Shown here piece after piece: positions 44,360 through 54,640 of a stretch of 64,000 nt of DNA. The stretch comes from Prionace glauca (taxonomy: Eukaryota; Chordata; Chondrichthyes; Carcharhiniformes; Carcharhinidae). The translations under genes were made by a program, and so were the position numbers. The notes below the pieces were generated by a model, which worked only from the letters and a program-made list of their open reading frames with translations, was not told the origin of the DNA and searched no databases. How positions within the stretch are numbered: the first letter of the stretch is position 1; each line of letters begins with the position of its first letter. The DNA is taken from positions 11,440,600-11,504,599 of the forward strand of contig CM075760.1 of assembly GCA_037974335.1 (NCBI GenBank). The letters run 5' to 3'.

Positions 44360-45065
44360 ATTTCCAATAGAAAAGTTAGAATCACAGTAAACACATGTCC
44401 ACGGTCGGCAAGTGGGAGGCTTTCAAGGGAAAACTGAAAAGGTTGCAGGAAAGACATGTCCCGGTTAAGAGGAAGGATGGGAAAGGTAGGATTAGAGAGC
44501 TGTGGATTGCAGGGGATATTGAGGACTTGGTCAGGAAGAAGAGGGAGGCATATGTTAGGTCTAAGCAACTGGGAACGGGAAGAGCACTGGAGGAATATAG
44601 AGAGAGCAGGAGGGAGCTCAAAAGGGGAGTTAGAAGGGCGAAAAGGGGGCATAAAATGGCTTTGGCGGATAGGATTAAGGGAAATCCAAAGGCATTTTAC
44701 TCTTATATCAGGAACAACAGGGTGGTTAGAGGGAAAATCGGCCCTCTGAGGGACAGAGGAGAGGAACTGTGCATAGAGTCTGAGGGAATGGGGGAGATCC
44801 TGAATGAATACTTTGCGTCAGTATTCACGAAGGAGAGGGGCTTGGTGTCTTGTACTGTCTTGGAGGGAGCTGTAGACCAGTTGAAGGAAATATCCATTAC
44901 GAGAGAAGAAGTGCTAGGGTTTTTAGGCAGCATAAAAAACTGATAAAACTCCGGGGCCTGATGGCATTTATCCCAGGCTGCTAAGGGAGGTGAGAGATGA
45001 AATTGCTGGGCCTCTGACGCAAATCTTTGTCTCTTCTTTGGACACAGGTGAGGTCCCAGAGGACT
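44360..45065 (+). mobile_element. LINE ORF2 fragment of a second CR1-like family
   Basis: 44395-44943 is open: KRKDGKGRIRELWIAGDIED, the endonuclease-RT linker, then NEYFASVFTKE and the start of RT. After a frame break it reads to TGEVPEDW and stops abruptly. The last bases form GAGGTCCCAGAGGACTGGGACCTC (given here as a 24-bp palindrome at about 45050-45075). Both ends of the element are missing. Confidence 0.75.
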
Positions 45066-45074
45066 GGGACCTCA

Positions 45075-45270
45075 CCTAATATCCTGAGTTCCCACTACCA
45101 GTGAATGTTCTACAGCCGGTGGCCAATAAAATGAGCAGCAGTGATTTGGATGTTGACAAAGAACTTTCCTGATCACCGTGTCCATTCGGATTCTATAAAT
45201 TCTCTGTCAAAGGTTGATGTCGATGTCATGTTTCCCTGTCAGCTCATATAATTATAAGTCCACCAGTTTT
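45075..45270 (+). other. Paralog of the IgH V upstream flank
   Basis: Shares CAGCCGGTGGCCAATA, an ATGTTGACAAAGAACTTTCC-like block and TGTTTCCCTGTCAGCTCA with 56545-56720 upstream of the intact V. It marks the left part of an older, dead Ig cluster. Confidence 0.7.
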
Positions 45271-45367
45271 CTTTCGTGTTAATTTTCACAGGGTAAAGGA
45301 GCCTTTGGGGAAATCTAACGTGTAATATTGCATCACATGACGATTGTCCTTTTTGAATTAATTTGTG

Positions 45368-45665
45368 GATGGCATGGTGGCATATATGTTAGGGTTTCTG
45401 CCTCAAAGCGCCAGGGACCCGGGTTCAACTCCCGGTTTGGGTCTGTCTGTGTGGAGTCTGCATATTCTCCAATTGCTTTCTCATTTACTCACATTGTTCA
45501 AGGATATGCCGCTTAGGTTGATCCACGATGATGAATTGTCCAATCGTGTCAGGAGAATTAGCAGGGAATATACGTGGGGTGATGGGGATAGACTGAGGTG
45601 GGAATGTTGCGGGTTTGGGCCTGATAGGCCAAAAGGCCTTCTTCTGCTCTGTAATGATTCTATGG
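45368..45665 (+). mobile_element. V-SINE, diverged
   Basis: B box CGGGTTCAACTCCCGG and tail (GGGCCTGATAGGCCAAAAGG) retained; core partly lost. Confidence 0.75.
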
Positions 45666-45689
45666 ACATGGGCACCTTTGACTGATCAG

Positions 45690-45944
45690 AATTTATTGCC
45701 TACTTCTTGTCCGAGGGCAGTGAGAGCCAATCACATTGCTGTGGTTCTTGGGTCACACATAGGCCAGACCAGGCAAGGACGGCAGATTCCCTTCTCTAAA
45801 ATACATTAGTGAAGCAGGTAGGGTTTTACACAATCGACAATGATATCATGACCATAAGTGGATTCTTATTTCCAGATGATTTTTATACTGAATTTAAATC
45901 CCACCATCTGTGGTGATGGGATTCGAAGTCGGGTCCTGAGAACA
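45690..45944 (-). mobile_element. Second tRNA-derived SINE family
   Basis: The reverse strand carries a B box (GGACCCGACTTCGAATCCC, 45936-45918). The body includes CAGACCAGGCAAGGACGGCA. Confidence 0.6.
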
Positions 45945-48165
45945 GAGGGGAGTATGGTAGGATGAGAGAAGAATTGGCGAAAGTGGACTGGGGGAACGCG
46001 TTGGAAGGTAGGTCTGCTGAGGAGCAGTGGAGGATCTTTAAGGAGATCTTTCTTGGTGCTCAGCAGAAATTTATTCCGATGGTTAAAAAGGACAGTAGGA
46101 GGAGAGGTAATAAGCCGTGGATAACGAAGGAGGTGAAGGAAAGTGTTAAATTAAAAGCGGAGGAGTTTAGAGTAGCTAAGAGCAGTGGGAGAGAAGAGGA
46201 TTGGGAAAGGTTTAAATGTCAACAAAGATTGACAAAGAAATTGATAAAGGAGGGTAGGAGAAGCTATGAGGCTGGGCTAGCACTTAATATAAAAAAGGAT
46301 AGCAAGAGTTTTTATAAATATATAAAAAGGAAGAGGCTGGCTAGGATAAACGTTGGTCCTTTAGAGGATGAGAAAGGGGAGCTAGTGGTAGGGGATAGGG
46401 ATATGGCTAAGGTCTTGAATAACTTCTTTGTTTCTGTCTTCACGGAGGAGGACGTGAATAATTTGCCGGGTGTTAGCGATGGAAAGGTGGTAGGAATGGA
46501 GGGTCTTAATGACATTACTGTTACTAGAGAGGTGGTGCTCGACAGACTGGAGGGGCTGATTGTGGACAAGTCCCCAGGACCGGATGGAATGCATCCGAGG
46601 GTTCTGAAAGAAATGGCGGAGGTGATAGTGGATGCCTTGGTGGTTATTTTCCAGACGTCGCTGGATTCCGGGGAAGTGCCGGAAGATTGGAAAACGGCTA
46701 ACGTTACGCCGTTGTTTAAGAAGGGTGGCAGGCAAAAGGCGGGGAATTATAGGCCGGTTAGTTTAACGTCTGTGGTAGGTAAAATGTTAGAAACCGTCAT
46801 TAAGGAGGAAATAGCGAGGCATCTTGAGGGGAATTGCTTGATAGGGCGGACGCAACACGGTTTCATTAAAGGGAAGTCGTGTCTGACAAATTTACTGGAG
46901 TTCTATGAGGGTGTGTCTAGGGCAGTGGATGGAGGAGAGCCGGTGGATGTGGTCTTTCTGGATTTTCAGAAGGCGTTTGACAAGGTACCTCACAAGAGGT
47001 TATTGCAGAAGGTCAGGGGACATGGAGTTGGGGGTAGGGTGTTAGCGTGGATAGAGGATTGGTTGTCAAATAGGAGGCAGAGAGTGGGGGTCAATGGATG
47101 CTATTCGGATTGGCGGTTGGTGACTAGTGGAGTGCCCCAGGGGTCGGTGCTGGGGCCTCAGCTATTTACCATTTATATAGATGATCTGGAGGAGGGAACC
47201 GAGTGCAGGGTGTCGAAATTTGCTGATGACACCAAGATTGGGGGAAAGGCAAATTGTGCGGAGGGTGTGGAGAGTCTGCAGAAGGATCTAGATAGGCTGG
47301 GCGAATGGGCCAGGAAATGGCAAATGGAATTTAATGTTGGCAAGTGTGAGGTGGTCCACTTTGGTAGGAGGAATGGTAGGAAGGACTATTACTTACGGGG
47401 CGAAAAACTGCAGCAGGCGACGGTGCAGAGGGACCTCGGGGTCCTTGTGCATGAGTCGCAAAAACCCAGCTTGCAGGTGCAGCAGGTGGTCAGGAAGGCG
47501 AATGGGATGCTGGCCTTCATAGCGAAGGGGATTGAATATAAAAGTAGGGAGGTCTTGCTGCAGCTGTATAGGGCATTGGTGAGGCCGCAGCTGGAGTACT
47601 GTGTGCAGTTTTGGGCGCCGCACCTGCGCAAGGATGTTTTGGCCCTGGAGGGAGTGCAGAGGAGGTTTACTCGGCTGATACCGGAGTTGAGGGGATTGAG
47701 CTATGAGGAGAGGCTGAATAAACTAGGCTTGTACTCGTTAGAGTTTAGAAGAATGAGGGGAGATCTCATTGAGACGTATAAGATGATGAATGGGATGGAT
47801 AGGATAGAGGTGGAGAGACTGTTCCCGCTCAAAAAAGACAGTAGGACTAGGGGGCACAGCCTCAAGATAAAGGGGGGGCGGTTTAGAACAGAGTTGAGGA
47901 GGAACTTCTTCACTCAAAGGGTGGTGAATCTCTGGAATTCTCTGCCCGTTGAAGTGGTGGAGGCTGCCTCGCTAAATATTTTTAAGAAACGGGTTGATGG
48001 GTTTTTGATAAGAGAAGGGATTAAGGGTTATGGGGAGAAGGCGGGAAGGTGGAGCTGAGTCACGACAGATCAGCCATGATCTTATTGAATGGCGGGGCAG
48101 GCTCGAAGGGCCAGATGGCCTACTCCTGCTCCTATTTCTTATGTTCTTATGTTCTTATGTAACAT
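45945..48165 (+). mobile_element. Young CR1 LINE, 5'-truncated within the endonuclease
   Basis: Begins near GAGGGGAGTATGGTAGGATG at the end of the endonuclease domain and runs through RT to the tail TTCTTATG repeated at 48137-48158. It is inserted at the end of a SINE. Very close to the copies at 10935-11693 and 24466-25078. Confidence 0.93.
45962..48058 (+). CDS. CR1 ORF2 remainder: reverse transcriptase, 698 codons open
   Basis: The frame is uninterrupted from the endonuclease C-terminus to the natural stop. RT signatures are all present: motif A FLDFQKAFDKVPHKRLL (about residues 331-347), motif B SGVPQGSVLGPQL (about 388-400) and motif C KFADDTKIGG (about 417-426, with the two catalytic aspartates). 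The conserved C-terminal region (RRMRGDLIETYKMMNGMDR) follows. The endonuclease N-terminus and ORF1 are absent, so this copy cannot move on its own, but its intact frame shows recent insertion. The known role of the family is target-primed reverse transcription. Confidence 0.9.
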   Translation: MREELAKVDWGNALEGRSAEEQWRIFKEIFLGAQQKFIPMVKKDSRRRGNKPWITKEVKESVKLKAEEFRVAKSSGREEDWERFKCQQRLTKKLIKEGRRSYEAGLALNIKKDSKSFYKYIKRKRLARINVGPLEDEKGELVVGDRDMAKVLNNFFVSVFTEEDVNNLPGVSDGKVVGMEGLNDITVTREVVLDRLEGLIVDKSPGPDGMHPRVLKEMAEVIVDALVVIFQTSLDSGEVPEDWKTANVTPLFKKGGRQKAGNYRPVSLTSVVGKMLETVIKEEIARHLEGNCLIGRTQHGFIKGKSCLTNLLEFYEGVSRAVDGGEPVDVVFLDFQKAFDKVPHKRLLQKVRGHGVGGRVLAWIEDWLSNRRQRVGVNGCYSDWRLVTSGVPQGSVLGPQLFTIYIDDLEEGTECRVSKFADDTKIGGKANCAEGVESLQKDLDRLGEWARKWQMEFNVGKCEVVHFGRRNGRKDYYLRGEKLQQATVQRDLGVLVHESQKPSLQVQQVVRKANGMLAFIAKGIEYKSREVLLQLYRALVRPQLEYCVQFWAPHLRKDVLALEGVQRRFTRLIPELRGLSYEERLNKLGLYSLEFRRMRGDLIETYKMMNGMDRIEVERLFPLKKDSRTRGHSLKIKGGRFRTELRRNFFTQRVVNLWNSLPVEVVEAASLNIFKKRVDGFLIREGIKGYGEKAGRWS

Positions 48166-48169
48166 TAGA

Positions 48170-48345
48170 TAAGTTTGTGTATTAATTGCCTCTCTATAAC
48201 GTGAGGCCATTTCTTCCCTCCTTCTTGTATCCAGTCCCAAATTACAGTGACAGCTACCCACACCTGAAATAAAATTATTCCAGCAATTAGTTACATAAAT
48301 CGATAATAATTCTTCAAATGGATTATATTTTTGCTGCAATGTGCA
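48170..48345 (+). other. Continuation of the dead Ig cluster's upstream flank
   Basis: ATCGATAATAATTCTTC and neighbouring bases align with 56780-56960 (ATCGATGGTAATTCTTC) upstream of the intact V. The CR1 and SINEs thus split one paralogous block. Confidence 0.6.
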
Positions 48346-48619
48346 AATCAGACTGGCGTTTTTACCCTGATAAGGTCATGTCATCTTCTTTATGTCTATT
48401 CTCTTGTGAAAGGGGGTGCAGAATTAAGGGACTTGATTTACAATCAAATTGTTTTTTTCTCTATAACAGAGGCTCAAATATAATTTCACCTTTTGGAGTG
48501 GCAGAGACGTTCCAATGGATCTCACTCTTTCTGCCTCAGTGTTAGTCTGTCTGTTGAATATTCCAGTGTCAGCAATCAATTCATTGGGAATAATCCTCGG
48601 TGTTTTTTGATATATTTTA

Positions 48620-48890
48620 TTTGATTTATTATTATCACACACATTAGTACACAGTCTTGCGCACTGTACAGACGGAGCATACCGTGAATAGAGAAGGAAG
48701 GGAGAGAGTGAAGAATATTATGTTGCAGTCATAGCTCGGGTCTAGAAAAATATCAATTTAATGCGAGGTAGATCCATTCAAAACTCTGATTGCAGCTGTA
48801 AAGAAATAGTTTCTGAGTCGGTTTGTAGTGTCCTCAGAATTTGTTTTTACCTAGTCCCTGATGGAAAAAGGTGAGAGAGTGTTTCCGGGG
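48620..48890 (+). mobile_element. Interspersed repeat inserted in the V pseudogene leader intron
   Basis: Begins TTTGATTTATTATTATCACA and includes GTACAGACGGAGCATACCGT. It is absent from the intact V. Family name not certain. Confidence 0.55.
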
Positions 48891-49169
48891 TGAGTTGCGT
48901 TTTCTTTTCATAGCTTTTGTTTAAAGTGTCGAATCGGAGGTTGTGTTGACTCAGCCAGAGGCAGAAACCGGGCATCCCTGAGGCTCCCTGAGACTGAGCT
49001 GTAAAGACAAAGTGTTCAATATGGGCAGCAACTGGATGGTCTGCGTCCGACCCGTCCCTGATAGGGTTTATAGTCTCTCCTTCAGTTTGATAGTCTTGGA
49101 TCAACCCACAATTCCTCCGCCCCAGAGATTCAGAATCAATTTATTCCACCCAAAGACACTTAAAACAAC

Positions 49170-49316
49170 GTGAAGAGAAATTGCTGGACAGTCTCAGGAC
49201 ATCTGGACTCGAAACGTCAGCTTTTCCCTCTCCTTACAAATATTGCCAGGCCTGCTGAGATTTTCCAGCATTTTCTCTTTGGGTTTGAATTCCAGAATCC
49301 ACAGAATTGTTTTTAT
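49170..49316 (+). mobile_element. PLE-2 3' end inserted in FR3 of the V pseudogene
   Basis: CTGGACTCGAAACGTCAGC and CTGCTGAGATTTTCCAGCAT mark the PLE-2 end. ACTTAAAACAAC (49158-49169) and ACTTCAAACAAC (49317-49328) are the target duplication. Confidence 0.75.
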
Positions 49317-49350
49317 ACTTCAAACAACATCTTCTCTTTGCAAATAACTA

Positions 49351-50022
49351 TAAACCGAGTATTCCTATCTTTCCCCTGTCTGTCCTACACAGACTCCAGT
49401 TCCATGTGATGAAAATAACCCTTCACCACCACTGAAATATCCGAGAAAGCCACCCAGTTCTATTAAACCTGCAGTGGAACGTCACCCATCCAGAGGGCAG
49501 GTTTCAGCAAGATGGTTCACAATCACCAATTAATGTTAGCTTTGTCAGTGACGCTCGCATCCAGAAATTCAATAAAATCAGTGCAAATTGCTGCAGATTC
49601 CGGAAATCTAAAACTAAAACAGCAACAGTGCTACTCAGCATCTCAATGGGTATCATCAGAGAGAGAGAACCAGATTCGTATTTAACATCAATGCCAGGAT
49701 GTAAAATCTCTTGATATAATTATGAACAGCAAATCTGTTCTGTCCAATGTCCGACCCAAAACCTCATTTGTCAAATAAAATCGCAAATTTGTTGGCCATT
49801 TATCACAACCGGGTTTGTGGGAGTTTGTGGTACGTAACTTACCTGGTTAGTTACAACATGGGAACAGCGACTAAATTCAGCAAAGGTACCTCAGTGAGTT
49901 TTAAGAACTTTGGGGCGACATGAGGTCGGGTAAAATGTTCTATACATTCAAATTCCCCCATAATTTGTAATACTTTGGAATCGCTGAGATTAATGTGAAT
50001 ATAATCACTGCTCTGCCTGATC
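49351..50022. other. Unassigned AT-rich DNA with a possible PLE-2 trace
   Basis: 49585-49680 weakly resembles the PLE-2 end (TTGCTGCAGATTCCGGAAAT). No Ig D or J signal was found. Confidence 0.4.
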
Positions 50023-50490
50023 ATAGAAGCATAAAATCATAGAATCCCTACAGTTCAACATGGTCATTCGGTCCAATAACTCTGCAGCGGGCTCTCCAGC
50101 AGGGCATCCTACCTAGGCAAGCTTTGAACCGATCCCGGAAACCACACATATTCACAGGCTAATCCCCCGAACCTACACATTATTGGACACTAACAGGAAA
50201 TGTAGCATAGACAATTTACATTGGGCCTGGGAAGGATGCTCTGCCGGATAGCAGACTTGATGAACCAAATGCTCTACTTCTGCACTGTAGGGATTCTATG
50301 ATTCTAATTTGCACATCATTGGGCGCTAAGGGGCAATTTATCACAGCCAATCCACCTAACCTGCACATCCTGGGACTGTGGAAGGAAACTGGAGCACTCG
50401 GAGGGAACTCACATGGATATGGATAGAATGTGAAAATCACACACAGTCACCCAATGTTAGAATCGAACCCGCTTCCCTGTCGCCTGTGAG
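50023..50490 (-). mobile_element. V-SINE interrupted by another SINE tail
   Basis: A reverse-strand V-SINE (core GGAAGGAAACTGGAGCACTC) contains a plus-strand tail piece at about 50220-50308 (TTCTGCACTGTAGGGATTCT). Confidence 0.7.
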
Positions 50491-51259
50491 GGAGCAAAAA
50501 CAATTGTATCTCTTCGTGATAACCACATTTTTTATTCTTCCCTCGTGTGAGTGTGATCACTATTTGTGAAAGAATATTTCAGACATCAGATCTGTTTTTT
50601 TTATTTAACTTGTCGAGTTTAAACAGATTAAATCCTCAATCAGATTAACATTCAGTGGAATATCAGCCTGTTCACAGATACTTTATTAATTGTGACATCA
50701 GAACTTTCAGAACTAATTCTGAAATGAAATGTCTTATTTTATTTTAGTTAAGTACAGCCGGAGTTATGAATGTTCAAAAAGTTTTATTCATATTGAACCA
50801 ACTGTTAAACTTCTTAAAATAAATCGCTATTTTGAGTTGAAACTGATCAATAAGTGACGGTTTATCTGGTTTTTCTGTCATGAACATTTCATTGTAAACA
50901 GTGAGGTATTTATGTAAATAAGTACAAGAATAGTAATTCCTAATGAGATTGTTGACTGACAAAAACACAACAAATATTTCCCCACCAACACAGCATAGAA
51001 ATAGAGAGAACCATGCAAATCAATCAACGGATTTCAGTAATGGTTGTTTTTCAACAATATTTATTCATCAGTTATGTGAGGAAAAATATCATGATGATAT
51101 CTATGTTCAGAATTAGGAAATAATCCCTCTGATCCCGAAATGTAATGACACAGAAAACACAGAACATCTCCTGTGTTTCATCTCTTTCTCTGTCTTTCTC
51201 CTGTCTGGTTCTGCGTCTTGTCTCTCCACGATGGTTCATCGTCTTCACTCCACAGCAAA
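50491..51259. other. AT-rich DNA, no gene seen
   Basis: No repeat or gene that I can name. Confidence 0.4.
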
Positions 51260-51335
51260 AGAACATAAGAACGTAAGAAATGGGAGCAGGAGTAGGCCAT
51301 CTAGCCCCTCGAGCCTGCCCCGGGCTCGATAAAAT
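51260..51335 (-). mobile_element. Very short CR1 3' tail
   Basis: GAACATAAGAACGTAAGAAA and GGAGCAGGAGTAGGCCATCT are the reverse of the CR1 terminus. Confidence 0.8.
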
Positions 51336-51479
51336 CAATGTTTGCCCGATGTTTGCCCTCTCAGCCACGGTACAGGTTTCTAAAAGAATATAATTCAATA
51401 AATTGGAATCCATGACTGAGATTTACTCTAAAAGATCTCTTGAGAAATCAATGATCTTGAAATGCTTGAAACATTTTCT

Positions 51480-52140
51480 TCTGCACCTAACCTCGGTTCC
51501 ACCTGGTGATAAGGATTCAATGTGGAATCTTTCCCTATATTTAGCCGGTGTTGTCCCTGTCCTTGGAGTATTTGACTGGACAGAGTAGAGGAATATTTAC
51601 TCTGCGTCTGAACTCATTGTTCCTGGTTTATGAATGGTTGATATATCTTTGTCAGGGAAGATTTAATCCGTATCGAATCTCTGCTGTACCTAGCCTGGGT
51701 GTGTTTTGTGGAACTGTGTGGACGGCTCTTTCTCCTATACCTAACACTAATTTAAACCTGCCTCCTGGATCTCTGAAGGAAGAGTGCAGGAGAGTTTTTA
51801 CATAGAAGAGTGTCCACGCTCTTTCTGACTTAATTTTGTTTGAACAGATTTGTAGACGGAGTTTCACTCTGTTTATAGACAGTATAATGTTGTAAGAACG
51901 TTTGAATTGGATAGTTTAGAGGGAGATTCTCTTTGCATCTCACTCATGCTATTCCTGATTTAGGAGTTATTAATTTGCCAGTACAGAGGGGACTTTGCAT
52001 TCTGCAGCGAACCCCATGTTACTCCTGTCCTGTAAGATTTTGATGGAAGAGTCGGCCGTCTTTACAAATTTCATGGGGATTGAACCAGTATCTTTATATT
52101 ACAGTAAATTTACCCTGTGTCAGCTCGTATTATGAGCCAT
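51480..52140. repeat. Degenerate minisatellite with a TTTACTCTG... unit
   Basis: Recurring elements TTACTCTGCGTCTGAACTC, CTGCTGTACCTAGCCTGGG and TTTGACTGGACAGAGTAG return every 70-150 bp in mutated form. Confidence 0.5.
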
Positions 52141-52189
52141 GCCTTCGTTTATTTTCCACTGGACCCTAACTCATTCTATCTTGCATGTA

Positions 52190-52450
52190 GAATGTTATGT
52201 TGTCTGTCTTTGCACATAGTAAATTGGATATATTATCTGTCTGTACTAAATTAGACGCTGTCCCTGCTTATATTGTATGTCACTATGTTTCTGTTTATAT
52301 TAAACGAGACATTGTCTCTGTTTATATTAATTTAGATCTCTCTCTCTGTTTGTATCAAAGTCGATGCAATCTGATTTCTGCAATTCTCCATATCCGCGTT
52401 TATATTGTATTAGACATGGTCTCAGTTTTTACTGCACTGGTCAATGCCAG
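52190..52450. repeat. Degenerate ~27-bp minisatellite, reverse orientation
   Basis: Repeats of TTAGACATTGTCTCTGTTTA-like units (CTGTTTATATTAAACGAGAC, CTGTTTATATTAATTTAGAT). It is the complement of the theme at 37.2-39.1 kb. Confidence 0.65.
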
Positions 52451-53284
52451 TAATGATTAAAGTGGATGGGAGAACACAATTCTCTGCATCCTTCTGCAAG
52501 GACAAACCGTGTGATGTTTTGGACACTGGAAAAGAAATCTGAAATTTACTTCTGCTGGCTGCAGTGAAAGTGGATATCAAGTCCTGTGTAGCATTCACTG
52601 TCAATGAAGAACAAAAAAACAAAGAAAATTACAGCACAATAAAATACTGGTGATCCAATACTGCCCGTTTCTGGATCTTGCCTGATAACAATCTTTTTTA
52701 TCCCAACATATTATCTCTTCTTCTCACAAAACCGTGAAGTAAAACAAACCTAATTCAAAGAAAGGCATAGTTAGTGCAGGAACAAAATTGCCACAGTGAA
52801 ATATATATAGGGTGAGTATCAAATATTACATAACCAGAGAGAATGCCGTGTGCAATGTAAACTGAGCTCTGGTCTAGCAGAGTATTAACAGAGCCAGGCT
52901 GTATTTTAAGATAAACAGGGGCCTGGTTCAAGAAAATAGTAATGTGTTAGTGCCAAGTGCCATGTGGGGATGGTCAAATGCCAAATTCCAATGAGACCCA
53001 TATCCCGTGAAAGAAACAGTTTTAAAAATAACATTGTCAAGGAGAATAAAACTGAGGCAGTATCTCGCACAGTTTTACTGATATAGGAACTTCTTAGACA
53101 TGAACTGAGACAGTACTGAGTAATTAATGATACGAATAAGGAGAATATAAAAAAAAGTTCAGAAAGATCGTAATTATTTTCACCAATTACCATCCATTTG
53201 CAATTTAATAATTTCATTCACCAGATCTCATTCATATATAATGAGGAGTATATTTACAATTACTCTGTGATAAGAAAGCGACGT
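52451..53284. other. AT-rich DNA
   Basis: 52860-52925 has further traces of the ~27-bp minisatellite. No gene seen. Confidence 0.4.
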
Positions 53285-53490
53285 TGCCTCGGCCCCCATT
53301 TATTCCCCATTGCTAATTGCATTCAGTAAGCTGGTGGTGAACCGCCTTATTCAATTGCTGCAGAACCTGCAGTGTAGGTACACCGACCGTGCTCTTAGGG
53401 AGGGTGTTCCTGGACTCCGACGCAGCGTAAGTAAAGGAGTGGCCCAAGTGATGTTTGTGAGTGTCTTGGAGAGGAATTTTCAGGCGAGGT
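53285..53490. mobile_element. Interspersed repeat, same family as 63560-64000
   Basis: CTGCAGAACCTGCAGTGTAG then TTCCTGGACTCCGACGCAGC parallels CTGCAGTCCATATGCTGCAG then TTCCAGGAGTTTGACCCAGC at the right edge. Confidence 0.6.
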
Positions 53491-53561
53491 TGTTCCAATT
53501 CCCCAGTTATCATCAATTCATACAGATAAACAATTAGTTCACCAATTATGTTCATCAGTTT

Positions 53562-53690
53562 GATAAAAGCAAAATACTGCAGATTCTGGAAACTGAAACA
53601 AAAATAATGAATGCTGGAAAAACTCAACGGGTCTGATAGCACGTGTGGCGAGAGAATAGAGCCAACGTTTCGAGTCAGTGTGATTTTTTT
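53562..53690 (-). mobile_element. PLE-2 3' end
   Basis: AATGCTGGAAAAACTCAACG and GAGCCAACGTTTCGAGTCAG are the reverse of the PLE-2 end. Confidence 0.7.
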
Positions 53691-53938
53691 TTGTTATTTG
53701 GAGGAAATTGAAGAGAGTGATGACATTGAGAAATGATGTGGGTGGATAGGGATTAGGATTTTTTTAGGATATAGTTCGTGATTGAGATGTTGATTAGTTT
53801 AGGATGAAGAAGTTTGTTATGATATTTGGGATCACTCTGTGAATTGATGCAGCTTGTGTGTGTGTCTCGAAATAGTATCTATTATTTCTGTTATTCCCAT
53901 CTCACAGGAAATTTATGCAACTTCCCTGACAATAGCGT

Positions 53939-54120
53939 GCAGAACTTTCAGAATATTCCAGGAATCCCCGGTGTTCATGTCAGTTTTATGATGTTGTTTT
54001 AATATTATTTCATGTCATTGCACCGATTTTACTTCACTGGGGAACTGGGCCCACCAACATCTCTCTCTCGCATTTCATGAAGTGATTAATAAACAGACTT
54101 TAATTATTGGAATGAAATTC
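53939..54120. repeat. Left arm of a long inverted repeat
   Basis: Nearly the perfect reverse complement of 56178-56349 over about 175 bp, with only a handful of mismatches seen by eye. For example CCCCGGTGTTCATGTCAGTT here pairs with AACTGACATGAACACCGGGG there. The arms are about 2.1 kb apart. Confidence 0.85.
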
Positions 54121-54218
54121 AAAGTGATGATATAAATGAAACAACCTGTACTTCATGTGAAGTTACTGAATCTTTAAATTCCGATTCAGTATTACATTGT
54201 TTTGGGAAATAATGTGAC

Positions 54219-54640
54219 ATAAGAACATAAGAAATAGGAGCAGGAGTAGGCCATCTGGCCCTTCGAGCCTGCCCCGCCATTCAATAAGATCATGGCTGAT
54301 CTGTCGTGGCTCAGTTCCACCTTCCCACCCTCTCCCCATAACCCTTAATCCCCTCGCTTATCAAAAACCCATCAACCCGCGTCTTAAAAATATTTAGCGA
54401 GGCAGCCTCCACCACTTCAACGGGCTGAGAATTACAGAGATTCACCACCCTTTGACTGAAGAAATTCTTCCTCAACTCCGCTGGAAACCGCCCTCCCCCC
54501 TTTATCTTGAGGGTGTCCTACTGTCCTTTCTGAGCTGGAAGAGTCTTTCCACCTTTATCCTATCCATCCCATTCATCATCTCATACGTCTCAATGAGATC
54601 TCTCCTCATTCTTCTAAACTCCAACGAGTACAAGCCTAGT
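54219..54640 (-). mobile_element. 5'-truncated CR1
   Basis: The reverse strand carries the CR1 tail (54219-54240) and RT C-terminus with small deletions. Confidence 0.88.

Larger units (their letters stand above)
48531..49350 (+). pseudogene. IgH V segment pseudogene, split by two insertions
   Basis: 48531-48618 matches the leader intron of the intact V (CAGTGTCAGCAATCAATTCA). FR1 is clear at 48926-49010 (GAGGTTGTGTTGACTCAGCC). CDR1-FR2 is barely traceable at 49010-49143. FR3 begins TTCCACCCAAAGACACTTAA (49144) and resumes at 49317 with ACTTCAAACAACATCTTCTC. The leader exon is not recognisable, FR1 holds stops, and the 3' end with the recombination signal is gone. I found no D or J segments to its right. 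Confidence 0.85.

Noticed and set aside
49400-53500. Search for D and J segments belonging to the dead V
   Set aside because: No heptamer-spacer-nonamer pair and no WGQG-type J was found, so I do not claim a remaining D or J.
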